Assembly (NCBI GenBank): GCA_017630395.1
Contig: JAGBVI010000011.1
Span: 1-38,297 of the forward strand
Source of the DNA: Paludibacteraceae bacterium
GTDB lineage: Bacteria; Bacteroidota; Bacteroidia; Bacteroidales; Paludibacteraceae
Reading direction: 5' to 3'
DNA length: 38,297 nt
In this document: piece after piece, positions 16,301 through 24,249 of the stretch
Numbering within the stretch: position 1 is the first letter of the stretch
Layout: each line of letters opens with the position of its first letter
Notes under the pieces: generated by a model
Databases searched by the model: none
Seen by the model: the letters and a program-made list of their open reading frames with translations, nothing else
Told to the model about the DNA's origin: nothing
Translations under genes and position numbers: made by a program

Positions 16301-17241
16301 ATATTTATGACTTTTTTGAGCGTGTAAATCTATCGGCTTGCAATAAAAAGACAATTGAAAATTTAGCTCTGTCAGGAGCATTCGATTGTTTTTCGGATGT
16401 AAAAAGAGAACATTTCTTAGCGGTAACAGCCAAGGGTGATTCTGTATTAGATATTCTTATTCGCTACGGGAATAAGGTACAGTCTGAAAAAGAGTTAAGT
16501 GCCAATTCTCTATTTGGAGATATGAGTGAAGCTATGATTGCTAAACCGGTACTGCCTGAGGTGGAGAGTATGTCCTCATCTGAATTATCCAATAGAGAAA
16601 AAGATTTGGTTGGAATTTACCTCTCTGCACATCCGTTGGATGACCATTATGTAGTATTGAAATATGTGTGTAATGCAGAAGTGGGACAATTGAATGATGA
16701 AGAATTTTTGGCACAATCGGAAGGCAAAAATTTGTTGGTTGGAGGAGTTGTAACCAATGTTCGTTCTGGAACAACAAAAAAAGGAAGTCCATATAAGATT
16801 CTTACTCTGCAAGGGTATGTGGGGTCTTGTGAGTTTTTCTTTTTTGGTGAGGAAGTAGTTCCTTATTCCGGTTATTTTGTTCCTGGCTATAAACTGCTAC
16901 TGCAAGTTCAGTATAAACAACGGTTTGCTTATCAGGATCGTAAATCGATTGTGGTTTCAAAAATTTCTCTCTTGACGAATGATGCAGAAAAAATGGTTGA
17001 AAATATCGTCATAATTATGAATGATTCTATGTGTTCAACTCATTGCACGCAAGTATATGAATTATGCGATTTATACAAAACAGATTCGGGGGGAAGTGCG
17101 TTATATATAAAAATGTTGATGCAAAGTTCAGGAAAAATATTAAATTTGCGTTGTCGTGCGTTCAAGGGAGTGAATGTAACTAAAAGTTTCTTAGATGCTT
17201 TGACCGACTTAGAAGTTGAATTTGAGATAAATAAAGTGTAA
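13378..17241 (+). CDS. dnaE: DNA polymerase III alpha subunit
   Basis: 1287 residues from ATG 13378 (MGDFVHLHVHTHYSILDGMS). The PHP domain is first (HVHTH, ITDHGNMFG, IIGVEAY), with an inserted charged segment at about 58-97. The polymerase core follows, with GPGRGSAAGSVVAYCL and the catalytic PDIDVDFDD near residue 510, later than in the E. coli protein because of N-terminal insertions. Then come NALYRPGPMDYIP, FNKSHATCYSWVSYQTAYLK, and an OB-fold at about 1120 (LLVGGVVTNVRSGTTKKG). It is the replicative polymerase catalytic subunit. trxA follows after 58 bases. Confidence 0.97.
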   Translation: MGDFVHLHVHTHYSILDGMSKIPDLVEKAKRCGMSALAITDHGNMFGMKEFMDYVGGQNKSVKGDIKSQEAILKSDTATDEEKNEAKTKIESLQKQIFKPIIGVEAYCARRTLYDKDKDYKEVDPISGKEYIVDSSGYHLVLLAKNKTGYRNLCKLISIAWVDGEYRRPRIDKNILQQFKEGLIVCSACLGGEIAKLLTAKKYEEAEKAVLWFKEVFGDDYYLEMQRHKTDKPNADTEVYQMQEAIIPHLAELSKKTGVKLIASNDVHFVEEEHGEAHDRLICLSTGKKVSDENRMHYTKQEWLKSPQEMAAIFPDFPEALSNTLEIADKVETYSIDSGPLMPKFEIPESFGTEEEYRKKFTEEDLFNEFTRDEKGNVVLSKEEADAKIEKLGGYEKLYRIKLEADYLAHLSWIGAEKRYGKELTQEQHERIVFELHIMKTMGFPGYFLIVMDYIRAAREELGVSVGPGRGSAAGSVVAYCLWITDVDPLKYDLLFERFLNPDRISLPDIDVDFDDDGRGEVLRWVTEKYGKEKVAHIITYGTMATKSSIADVGRVQDIPLSQVDVIKKMIPDKFPDNIVDEKGKTPKVNIRNCLKYVEPLKEAYEGLDEGISSMLHYASILEDTIRQTGIHACGVIIGADDLTNFAPISTVKDRATGTDVMVTQYDGHYVESVGLIKMDFLGLKTLSIIKEALKNIKLSHGVDVDIDRIPIDDELTYKLYSEGATVGTFQFESPGMQKHLIALKPSTFEDLIAMNALYRPGPMDYIPTFIRRKHGEEPIEYDIPIMEKYLKDTYGVTVYQEQVMLLSRLLADFTRGESDTLRKAMGKKQRATLDKLKPKFVAGGMKNGHDEKVLEKIWGDWEKFASYAFNKSHATCYSWVSYQTAYLKAHYPADFMAANLTRNKDNISDIAKFMEECKRMGIKVLNPDVNESYLNFTSNTEGNIRFGLGGIKGVGEAAVDAILKERKTNGLYKDIYDFFERVNLSACNKKTIENLALSGAFDCFSDVKREHFLAVTAKGDSVLDILIRYGNKVQSEKELSANSLFGDMSEAMIAKPVLPEVESMSSSELSNREKDLVGIYLSAHPLDDHYVVLKYVCNAEVGQLNDEEFLAQSEGKNLLVGGVVTNVRSGTTKKGSPYKILTLQGYVGSCEFFFFGEEVVPYSGYFVPGYKLLLQVQYKQRFAYQDRKSIVVSKISLLTNDAEKMVENIVIIMNDSMCSTHCTQVYELCDLYKTDSGGSALYIKMLMQSSGKILNLRCRAFKGVNVTKSFLDALTDLEVEFEINKV

Positions 17242-17299
17242 TTAAGAGCATAATTGCTTTAATGAAATAAAATTAATATTAATAAAAAAAGTTACTATC

Positions 17300-17614
17300 A
17301 TGGCAGTAGTTATTACAGATGCAAATTACGAAGAGATGGCGAATAAAGGTCAGTTGTTGGTTGTTGATTTTTGGGCTCAATGGTGTGGTCCTTGTCGTTC
17401 GATTGCCCCTATTGTAGAAGAGTTGGCAACAGAATTTGAGGGTAAAGCCATTATTGGGAAAGTTGATGTGGATGATAATCCGGACATTGTCTCTAAGTTT
17501 GGAATCAGAAACATCCCTACTATTATCTTCATCAAGAATGGAGAGATGGTTGATAAAGTTGTAGGTGCTGTTCCTAAAAATGAATTATTGGAAAAAATTA
17601 ATGCTAATTTGTAA
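17300..17614 (+). CDS. trxA: Thioredoxin
   Basis: 104 residues with the active site WCGPC at 28-32 in VVDFWAQWCGPCRSIAPI, and the cis-proline loop RNIPTIIFIKNG. It has no signal peptide, so it is a cytoplasmic disulfide reductase that serves ribonucleotide reductase and other partners. Placement directly after dnaE is, as I recall, a common Bacteroidales arrangement. Confidence 0.96.
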   Translation: MAVVITDANYEEMANKGQLLVVDFWAQWCGPCRSIAPIVEELATEFEGKAIIGKVDVDDNPDIVSKFGIRNIPTIIFIKNGEMVDKVVGAVPKNELLEKINANL

Positions 17615-17642
17615 TAGCAATCAATAAAATAGTAGATTGATT

Positions 17643-18104
17643 ATGGATTTTTTGTTTATTCTCTTTTATGTGGCAATTTTTGCTATTGGAGTCTATTTCG
17701 ATGTTCGCAAGAAAAAAGCAGCGAAAGATGGTGTGGAGCGCGAAATAGCCACCCATACGCAGAAAAAAACAGCAAGTACGCCGGAGCAGAGAAGGCGGAG
17801 TCTTTCTGAAGAAATTGCTCAAAAAGAGAAAGCTAAAAAAGAGTTGGAGAAGGTGGTAAAGCAGGTTAATGCTGCTAAATATACCAGTGAACAACTGCTT
17901 AAGGAGAAGTTGAAAAAACGAGAAAGTTCTGGTTTTATGGGTACTCATACTCTTGAAGGAACAGGAGGTATTGTTGACTTAAAGACAATGGTTGCAGAAC
18001 CAGTAGAGGCTTTGGATTTAGGTTTCTTATCGGAGTTGGATTCTCCAGAAGAGTTGAAGAAGGCATTTTTGTATTCGGAAATCTTAAACCGACGCTACAA
18101 CTAA
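17643..18104 (+). CDS. Small membrane-anchored coiled-coil protein, unknown
   Basis: 153 residues from ATG 17643. One N-terminal transmembrane helix (FLFILFYVAIFAIGVYF) is followed by a basic stretch (RKKKAAK) and a long charged helical region rich in Lys/Glu (EEIAQKEKAKKELEKVVKQV), likely a coiled coil. The C-terminus (about 110-153) contains DLGFLSELDSPEELKKAFLYSEILNRR, which looks like a small folded tail or docking helix. It sits 28 bases after trxA and 100 before the sirtuin gene on the same strand. I do not recognise a named family. Confidence 0.75.
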   Translation: MDFLFILFYVAIFAIGVYFDVRKKKAAKDGVEREIATHTQKKTASTPEQRRRSLSEEIAQKEKAKKELEKVVKQVNAAKYTSEQLLKEKLKKRESSGFMGTHTLEGTGGIVDLKTMVAEPVEALDLGFLSELDSPEELKKAFLYSEILNRRYN

Positions 18105-18204
18105 GAGTTCTTTTTGGAGACTTATGGAAGCCTTAGTTGCTGTCTTGTTCGATGGTGGCAACTCTATGTTATATTACACTTCGATTAAAATAGTAAAATA
18201 ATCT

Positions 18205-18897
18205 ATGAAAAAGAGATTAGTCGTATTAACAGGAGCCGGGATTAGTGCAGAGAGTGGTATTCGTACATTTCGTGATTCTGATGGAATGTGGGAAGAGTAT
18301 AGTGTGGAGGATGTAGCAACACCGGAGGGTTTCTTTAGAGACCCGGAGTTGGTATTGAATTTCTACAACCGTATGAGACAGGATTTGAAGAATCATCATC
18401 CTAATTTTGCGCATGAGGCATTAGCTCGGTTGGAAAGTGAGTATGACGTATCTATTATTACGCAAAACATTGATGACCTTCATGAGAGAGCCGGAAGCTC
18501 TGAGGTATTGCACCTACATGGTGAATTATTGAAAGCACGGTCAATTGATGATGAAAATTTGATAATTTCATTGCCTCCGGATGCGTTGGATATCGCATTA
18601 GGAGATAAAGCTCCGGATGGAGCTCAGTTGCGCCCTCATATAGTCTGGTTTGGAGAGCCTGTTCCTAATATTGAGCTGGCAATCAAATGGGTCCAAAAGG
18701 CTGATTTGTTCTTAATTATTGGGACCTCTCTGTTGGTTTATCCAGCAGCCGGATTGGTGCGTTATGTACCCTCTGGAGCACAGATTTATCTCATTGACCC
18801 CAAAGAGGTTAAATTGCCGGTGAATGCATCTGTAAACGTTATTCAAAAAGTCGCCTCAGAAGGAATGAGAGAGTTTTTGAAGTTGGTGGATGATTAA
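18205..18897 (+). CDS. cobB: Sir2-family NAD-dependent protein deacylase, cysteine-free
   Basis: 230 residues. NAD-binding motifs are GAGISAESGIRTFRD (11-24), TQNIDDLHERAG (86-97), the catalytic His105 in HLHGEL, and IIGTSLLVYPAAGL. RPHIVWFGE is the class III (SIRT5/CobB-like) sequence. The zinc module that normally holds four Cys is replaced by RSIDDENLIISLPPDALDIA, and the whole protein has no cysteine. The YxxR acyl-specificity motif of class III enzymes is changed here to Y54-N-R-M57-R58. It should still bind NAD and remove acyl groups from lysine, but substrate range is uncertain. Confidence 0.9.
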   Translation: MKKRLVVLTGAGISAESGIRTFRDSDGMWEEYSVEDVATPEGFFRDPELVLNFYNRMRQDLKNHHPNFAHEALARLESEYDVSIITQNIDDLHERAGSSEVLHLHGELLKARSIDDENLIISLPPDALDIALGDKAPDGAQLRPHIVWFGEPVPNIELAIKWVQKADLFLIIGTSLLVYPAAGLVRYVPSGAQIYLIDPKEVKLPVNASVNVIQKVASEGMREFLKLVDD

Positions 18898-18900
18898 GAA

Positions 18901-18946
18901 TTTGTTTAAATTTTAAATAACTTCTAAGTGTGAGTTCTATAAATTC
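18901..18946. repeat. Remnants of family A and family B ends
   Basis: TTTGTTTAAATTTTAAATAACTTCT (18901-18925) joins a left and a right family A end with the middle missing. It is followed by GTGAGTTCTATAAATTC (18930-18946), the outer end of family B. The pieces lie just after the sirtuin stop codon. Confidence 0.55.
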
Positions 18947-18987
18947 CTCCTTTTATAATGCAGAAAGTGTAAAAGAAGGTAGATGAA

Positions 18988-19031
18988 CTTTGCGGCAATA
19001 TCCCTTGAAAGAAATTGATAGAGGCCGCAAA
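18988..19031 (+). promoter_or_regulatory. Hairpin in the leader of ettA
   Basis: TTTGCGGC (18989-18996) and GCCGCAAA (19024-19031) form a perfect 8-bp GC-containing stem with a 27-base loop, 36 bases before the ettA start. GAACTTTG (18986-18993) within the left arm partly resembles a -7 box. The hairpin is therefore either part of the promoter region or of the mRNA leader. Confidence 0.4.
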
Positions 19032-19066
19032 AAGCTAATTCAGAATAAATTATAAATCTATTTAAT

Positions 19067-20737
19067 ATGGCAGACGATAAAAAAGTTATTTTTTCGATGG
19101 TAGGTGTAAGTAAGACTTTTAATAATCAAAAGAAAGTTTTAAATAATATCTATTTATCGTTTTTTTATGGAGCAAAAATTGGAATTATTGGTCTAAATGG
19201 ATCGGGAAAATCTACCTTGATGAAAATTATTGCCGGTGTTGAGAAATCATATCAGGGAGAGGTTGTTTTTTCGCCAGGGTACTCTGTAGGTTATTTAGAA
19301 CAGGAGCCTAAGTTGGACGATGAAAAAACTGTTAAGGAGGTCGTTCAAGAAGGAGTGTCTGAAGTTGTAGGCCTTTTGAAAGAGTTTGATGAGATAAATG
19401 AGAAATTTGCAGACCCGGATGCTGATTTTGATGCATTGATAGCTCGTCAGGGAGAGTTGCAAGAATTATTGGATCAAGCGGATGCATGGAATTTGGACAA
19501 TAAATTAGAACGAGCAATGGATGCGCTTCGTTGTCCACCAGAGGATGCATTGGTGAAAAATCTCTCCGGAGGAGAAAGGAGAAGGGTTGCACTATGTCGT
19601 CTTTTGTTGAGTCAACCTGATATTTTGTTGTTAGATGAGCCAACTAACCATTTGGATGCAGAGTCTATTGATTGGTTAGAGCAGCACCTGCAACAATATA
19701 AAGGAACAGTTATTGCTATTACGCACGATAGATATTTCTTGGATCATGTGGCAGGTTGGATTTTGGAGTTGGATAGGGGAGAAGGTATTCCGTGGAAAGG
19801 AAATTATTCTTCATGGTTGGAACAAAAAACAAAACGGTTAGAGCAAGAAGAGAAGCAAGCGAGTAAACGAAGAAAAACATTAGAGCGAGAATTAGAATGG
19901 GTGCGAATGGCTCCTAAAGCTCGTCAAGCTAAAGGTAAAGCCCGTTTGAATGCATACGACCAATTGTTGAATGAAGATCAAAAAGAGAGAGAAGAAAAAT
20001 TAGAAATATTTATACCGAATGGGCCACGTTTGGGAGCGAAAGTTATTGAGGCTAAAGGGGTGAAAAAAGCCTTTGGAGATAGATTGTTATTCGATGATTT
20101 GAATTTTGTTTTGCCTCAGAATGGTATTGTGGGAATTATTGGTCCGAATGGAGCCGGAAAGACAACGCTGTTCCGTATGATTATGGGCTTGGAGAGTGTA
20201 GATGGAGGAACGTTTGAAGTGGGAGAGACTGTAAAAGTAGGGTATGCCGACCAGTCCCACAAGGATATAGATCCGGAGAAAACGGTATATCAGGTAATAT
20301 CCCAAGGTTCAGAATTTATTCGTTTGGGCGGTAAAGATGTAAATGCGCGTGCATATTTGTCTCGATTTAATTTTACCGGAGGTGACCAAGAGAAAAAATG
20401 TGGCGTGTTATCGGGAGGAGAACGTAATCGTTTGCATTTAGCTCTTACCTTAAAATCGGATGCGAATGTCTTATTGTTAGATGAGCCAACCAATGATATT
20501 GATGTAAATACGTTGAGAGCATTGGAAGAGGGGTTGACAAATTTTGCAGGATGTGCAGTGGTAATTTCTCACGACCGTTGGTTCTTAGATCGTATCTGTA
20601 CGCATATTTTGGCCTACGAAGGAGATTCTAATGTCTATTTTTATCAAGGCTCTTATTCAGAGTATGAAGAACATAAAAAAGGACGTTTGGGAGATGTGGC
20701 ACCGAAACGAATCCGATATAGAAAATTGATGGAATAA
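19067..20737 (+). CDS. ettA: Energy-dependent translational throttle protein EttA (ABC-F)
   Basis: 556 residues, close to the E. coli EttA length. Two ABC ATPase domains have no membrane part. Domain 1 has Walker A GLNGSGKST (near 43), LSGGERRRVA (165) and LLLDEPTNHLD (186). A basic and acidic linker follows (about 250-300, with KRRKTLERELEWVRM). Domain 2 has GPNGAGKTT (358), LSGGERNRLH (447) and LLLDEPTNDID (470). EttA binds the ribosomal E-site and gates translation according to ATP/ADP. It is transcribed alone, with a hairpin leader and a terminator. Confidence 0.95.
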   Translation: MADDKKVIFSMVGVSKTFNNQKKVLNNIYLSFFYGAKIGIIGLNGSGKSTLMKIIAGVEKSYQGEVVFSPGYSVGYLEQEPKLDDEKTVKEVVQEGVSEVVGLLKEFDEINEKFADPDADFDALIARQGELQELLDQADAWNLDNKLERAMDALRCPPEDALVKNLSGGERRRVALCRLLLSQPDILLLDEPTNHLDAESIDWLEQHLQQYKGTVIAITHDRYFLDHVAGWILELDRGEGIPWKGNYSSWLEQKTKRLEQEEKQASKRRKTLERELEWVRMAPKARQAKGKARLNAYDQLLNEDQKEREEKLEIFIPNGPRLGAKVIEAKGVKKAFGDRLLFDDLNFVLPQNGIVGIIGPNGAGKTTLFRMIMGLESVDGGTFEVGETVKVGYADQSHKDIDPEKTVYQVISQGSEFIRLGGKDVNARAYLSRFNFTGGDQEKKCGVLSGGERNRLHLALTLKSDANVLLLDEPTNDIDVNTLRALEEGLTNFAGCAVVISHDRWFLDRICTHILAYEGDSNVYFYQGSYSEYEEHKKGRLGDVAPKRIRYRKLME

Positions 20738-20754
20738 TCAATTTTAAGAAAATT

Positions 20755-20800
20755 CAAAAAGAGACTGTTTCAAAAAAAATTGGTTCAGTCTCTTTTCTTT
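20755..20800 (+). terminator. Terminator after ettA
   Basis: AAAAAGAGACTG (20756-20767) pairs with CAGTCTCTTTT (20786-20796) and is followed by a T-rich tract. Confidence 0.85.
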
Positions 20801-20977
20801 TTTTATGACTTTCTCCCCAATTAGCATGAGAGGATTTAGAGAGTTACTATTCACTACTTCTTAATTTATATTCTAAATTTCGCAAATAGTTAATTTTTTT
20901 TACAAATAGGATAGTTTTCCCTTTAATTTTTATTACTTTAGCGCCCAAAATGAATTTATAAACAATAAGATATATTT

Positions 20978-22699
20978 ATGAGTAAACCAAAGACAAAAGG
21001 ATTGTGGAAAATTAACACACTCTTGACTATTGCAGGAAAAATGCAATGGATGAAATTGGATAAAGCAGCTAAGAACTGTAAAAAGGCACAAGAAAAGACG
21101 TTACGTCAAATATTGGAATATGCAAAAGATTCTGTTTACGGGAAAGAGCATAATTTTGCAAAAATTTTGGAAGCTAAAACGCCGGAGGAGTTGTTTAAAC
21201 GTTACCAAGAAAATGTAAAAGCTAACGATTACGAAGATTTTCGTCCGTACGTAGAACGTCATAAAAATGGAGAAGCAAATGTTTTGTTCCCTGGGAAACC
21301 TAAAATGTATGCAACAACATCAGGAACAACAAGCGAGCCTAAATGGATTCCGATCACCAATGAATATTATTCCAATATTTATAGTAAGATGACTAAGGTT
21401 TGGTTGTATTCTTTTATTAAGAATAGACCAAAAGTTTTTGAAGGTCCTATCGTATCTATTGTAGGTAAGGCGATTGAAGGTGCTGCTCCTGATGGAACTG
21501 TATTTGGTTCTGTTTCGGGTGTAACACAACGAGATTGTCCGGAATTTATTAAGGTGATTTATACAGCACCTGCAGATGTATTCTCGATATCAGACTACAA
21601 ATCACGTTATTATGTGATTATGCGTTTGGGTATTGAACATAATGTTCATTTGGTGGTAACTGCCAACCCTTCTACAATTGTTGAGATGCAGAAAAATGTG
21701 AACGAGTTCTTTGATGAATATGTAGAAGATATCGAAAAAGGAACTATCAGTAGAAAATTAGATATTCCGGAAGATATCAGACAAAATATTATCAAAGCAA
21801 AGAATTTGAAACCGAATCCTGAGCGTGCAAAAGAGTTGAGAGAATTGAAAGCTAAATATGGAGAGGTGCTTCCAAAACATTATTGGCCGGATATGCAAAT
21901 TTTGAATACGTGGAAGTGTGGTAATACAAAATTCTATTTGGATAAATTCAAAGATTCGTTCCCTTCTCAAATGTTACATCAAGAGTTTAGTTACTTCTCT
22001 TCTGAATGTCGTGCAGGTTTGGTATTGGATGAAACAAATGGAACCGTATTGTTCCCTCACATGCACTATTTTGAATTTGTAGAGAAAGATGATTTGGAAA
22101 ACCCAAATCCAAAATTCTTGCAATTGCATGAGTTGGAGTTAGGAAAACAATATTGTCCTTACGTCACAACGTGGGCAGGTTTGTATCGTTATACAATGAG
22201 TGATTTGTTGGAAGTGGAAGGTTTTTATGGTACAATTCCGAAGGTACACATGGTACAAAAAATCAATGGAATTGTAACAATGACAGGAGAAAAATTGCAC
22301 GAGACTCAGTTTACTTCTGCAGTAGAAGAGACTGCAAAAGAGTTGAACATGCCGGTTAAATTCTTTATCGGATTTGCTGATATGAGTGTTTCAGCTTATC
22401 GTTTCTATTATGAATTTGAGAATCAAGAAACTTCTCAAGATGAGGCCGAGAAATTTACTAAGGTTGTTGATGAAAAGTTGAAGAATAGAAATATGGAGTA
22501 CCAAGCTAAACGTGATTCGTTGCGTGTTCATGACCCATATACTCATCTTCTTGTTTCTGAGTCGTTTGAAAAATTCAAAGCTCGTTGTATTGAAGAGGGA
22601 GCTCGTGATGGACAATTTAAGTTGAACTTATTGTTGCAAGATGAGGCTCGTCATGCTAAATTTAAAGATTTAGTTAAAGGAAGTTCTATAAATTCATAG
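20978..22699 (+). CDS. GH3 auxin-responsive-promoter family acyl-adenylate protein
   Basis: 573 residues. The whole protein fits the GH3 family: N-terminal helix region (KTLRQILEYAKDSVYGKEHNF), ATP-binding loop ATTSGTTSEPKWIPIT near residue 110-125, then YFSSECRAG, LFPHMHYFEFV, GLYRYTMSDLLEV and GEKLHETQ. Plant GH3 enzymes adenylate carboxylic acids such as auxin or jasmonate and join them to amino acids. Bacteroidetes carry homologues of unknown substrate. The last six codons and stop (22682-22699, SSINS and TAG) coincide with the outer end of a family B repeat, so the C-terminal tail is repeat-derived. Confidence 0.9.
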   Translation: MSKPKTKGLWKINTLLTIAGKMQWMKLDKAAKNCKKAQEKTLRQILEYAKDSVYGKEHNFAKILEAKTPEELFKRYQENVKANDYEDFRPYVERHKNGEANVLFPGKPKMYATTSGTTSEPKWIPITNEYYSNIYSKMTKVWLYSFIKNRPKVFEGPIVSIVGKAIEGAAPDGTVFGSVSGVTQRDCPEFIKVIYTAPADVFSISDYKSRYYVIMRLGIEHNVHLVVTANPSTIVEMQKNVNEFFDEYVEDIEKGTISRKLDIPEDIRQNIIKAKNLKPNPERAKELRELKAKYGEVLPKHYWPDMQILNTWKCGNTKFYLDKFKDSFPSQMLHQEFSYFSSECRAGLVLDETNGTVLFPHMHYFEFVEKDDLENPNPKFLQLHELELGKQYCPYVTTWAGLYRYTMSDLLEVEGFYGTIPKVHMVQKINGIVTMTGEKLHETQFTSAVEETAKELNMPVKFFIGFADMSVSAYRFYYEFENQETSQDEAEKFTKVVDEKLKNRNMEYQAKRDSLRVHDPYTHLLVSESFEKFKARCIEEGARDGQFKLNLLLQDEARHAKFKDLVKGSSINS

Positions 22700-23060
22700 T
22701 TTTAAATTAAATAGGTATAAATCGCAATGCGATAAACTTTTCGGTACTTTTTGATTTATTTCGGTAGCTAAGAAGTTGTTTTAAATTTATTTCGAGCATA
22801 TTTGAGAGAGATTTTTAAGTTTATTTTTATTGCTGTTAATAGTTGGACTATTATCAAAAAAGAATCATAAAAATAGGTTAAAAAGAATCTCAAAGATGCC
22901 GAAAAAAAGAGTGAAACTCAACATAAATTAAAAATAAAATTTAAACGGCTTTTGATTGTTTGTCAGTCGGTCACAGTGCTTGCACTGCCACTCCTTAAGC
23001 ACTGCAATCTTATCGAAATCAAATCAAAAACTCCCCGAAGTGAATTTATAAAACTCATCT
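22682..23060 (+). repeat. Family B repeat interrupted by A5 (first unit of a tandem pair)
   Basis: The B left arm (AGTTCTATAAATTCA, then a side hairpin ending AAACTTTTCGG) runs to about 22769. Family A copy A5 follows. B then resumes at about 22953 with TGTCAGTCGGTCACAGTGC and the apical hairpin CAGTGCTTGCACTG, and closes with GAATTTATAAAACTCATCT. It begins inside the GH3 coding sequence. Confidence 0.8.
22771..22952 (+). repeat. Family A repeat, copy A5, nested in B
   Basis: A full-length copy from AGAAGTTGTTTTAAATTTAT to AAAATTTAAACGGCTTT, with the side hairpin GAGTGAAACTC. The centre is shortened (GTTAATAGTTGGACTATTATC with fewer bases before it). Both flanks are family B sequence. Confidence 0.85.
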
Positions 23061-23061
23061 A

Positions 23062-23437
23062 AGGTGAGTTTTATAAATTCACCGTTTAAAATTAAAAAGT
23101 ATAATCGTGGGTGATAAACTTTTGGTACTTTTTGATTTATCTCGGTAGCTAAGAAGTTGTTTTAAATTTATTTCGAGCATATTTGAGAGAGATTTTTAAG
23201 ATTATTTTTTTGTTAATAGTGACTATCCTTAAAAGGAATAATAAAAATAGGTTGAAAAGAATCTCGGAGATGCCGAAAACAAGAGAGTGAAACTCAACAT
23301 AAATTAAAAATAAAATTTAAGCGGCTTCTGATTGTTTGTCAGTAGGTGAAAGTGCTTGTACTGCTCACTTCTTTTGCAAGACTATCAACACGAAATAGAA
23401 TCAAAAATTCCCGAAATGAATTTAAAGAACCCACTTT
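23062..23437 (+). repeat. Family B repeat interrupted by A6 (second unit of the tandem pair)
   Basis: Repeats the previous unit: B left end AGGTGAGTTTTATAAATTCA, side hairpin with ACTTTT, then copy A6, then the B right half (TTTGTCAGTAGGTGAAAGTG) ending GAATTTAAAGAACCCACTT. The insertion point of A within B is the same as in the first unit, so the pair arose by tandem duplication. Confidence 0.78.
23152..23329 (+). repeat. Family A repeat, copy A6, nested in B
   Basis: Full-length copy from AGAAGTTGTTTTAAATTTAT to AAAATTTAAGCGGCTTCT with a shortened centre (TTGTTAATAGTGACTATCC). Closely similar to A5. Confidence 0.85.
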
Positions 23438-23462
23438 AAGAAGTAATTCGCTCTAGATAAGG

Positions 23463-24146
23463 ATGGAAGTTGACTTTAAAGGCATAAAAGCTGTTGTGTT
23501 TGATTTTGATGGCACTCTGTATAATAATCGCCATTTCCCATTTTGGTTTGTAATGGCAGATTTGTCTGAAATTTTTATAATGAAAAAGGAAAGAACTTTC
23601 AGAAAAGATATGCAAGGTGTAGATTTGAAGACCAAGGAGGCGTTTGAAAAAGAGTTTTATGGACGTTTGGCGACTGCTAAAAAATGTTCATTTGAATCGG
23701 CAAAAGTATGGTATGAAAATGATTTTATGAATCGTTTTATATCGGTGTTGGAGAAACATTATTTTGCCAATGATAAGGTGGAAGAGGTTTTTGGAAAGTT
23801 AAATCAAAAAGGAATGGCAACGGCTGTTTATTCTGATTATCCTATGCTCCCTCAGAGAATGAAGGCTGTAGGGTTGCCAGAGAATTTGACTCGTAATTGT
23901 TGGTGTGCGCCTACTATGGGAGCGTTTAAGCCAGCGTGTCGTCCAATGTATGAAATCGCACAGTCATTGGGTGTTTCCTGCTCTGAAATTTTAATGGTGG
24001 GAGATAGAGAGGATACAGATGGTGAATCTGCTTTCTCTTGTGGTGCGAAGTTTGTTCGAATAAGAAAGAATGATAAGGATTATGGTGAATTGGATTATCC
24101 TTTCATGACTTGGGACGAATTTGCCAATAAGGTTCTTTCTTTGTAG
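23463..24146 (+). CDS. HAD-superfamily hydrolase
   Basis: 227 residues. Motif I DFDGT at 14-18 holds the nucleophile and acid/base Asp. Motif II is the Ser in AVYSDYP, motif III the Lys in GAFKPACRP, and motif IV GDREDTDGESA. The cap is helical (about 25-100), fitting the phosphoglycolate phosphatase-like (subfamily IA) group. It is a cytoplasmic phosphatase of small phosphorylated metabolites, substrate unknown. The gene stands alone: a repeat block ends 25 bases upstream and a bidirectional terminator lies downstream. Confidence 0.85.
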   Translation: MEVDFKGIKAVVFDFDGTLYNNRHFPFWFVMADLSEIFIMKKERTFRKDMQGVDLKTKEAFEKEFYGRLATAKKCSFESAKVWYENDFMNRFISVLEKHYFANDKVEEVFGKLNQKGMATAVYSDYPMLPQRMKAVGLPENLTRNCWCAPTMGAFKPACRPMYEIAQSLGVSCSEILMVGDREDTDGESAFSCGAKFVRIRKNDKDYGELDYPFMTWDEFANKVLSL

Positions 24147-24202
24147 TTAAGTGGAATCTAAATCGTTTCTATAGGTTGAAACGAGATGATTTATAAGGAT
24201 AA

Positions 24203-24238
24203 TAAGAGGGCATATCTATTTTGATACACCCTCTTTTT
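24203..24238. terminator. Bidirectional terminator between HAD gene and pectate lyase
   Basis: AAGAGGG (24204-24210) pairs with CCCTCTT (24229-24235). The plus strand is followed by TTTTCC and the minus strand by TTATTATCC, so it can serve both convergent genes. Confidence 0.75.
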
Positions 24239-24249
24239 CCTTTCTAAGA

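Noticed and set aside
22682-23437. CRISPR array, suggested by repeated blocks with short spacing
   Set aside because: The repeat units are about 370 bp, palindromic over their whole length and nested. There are no short regular direct repeats with unique spacers and no cas genes.
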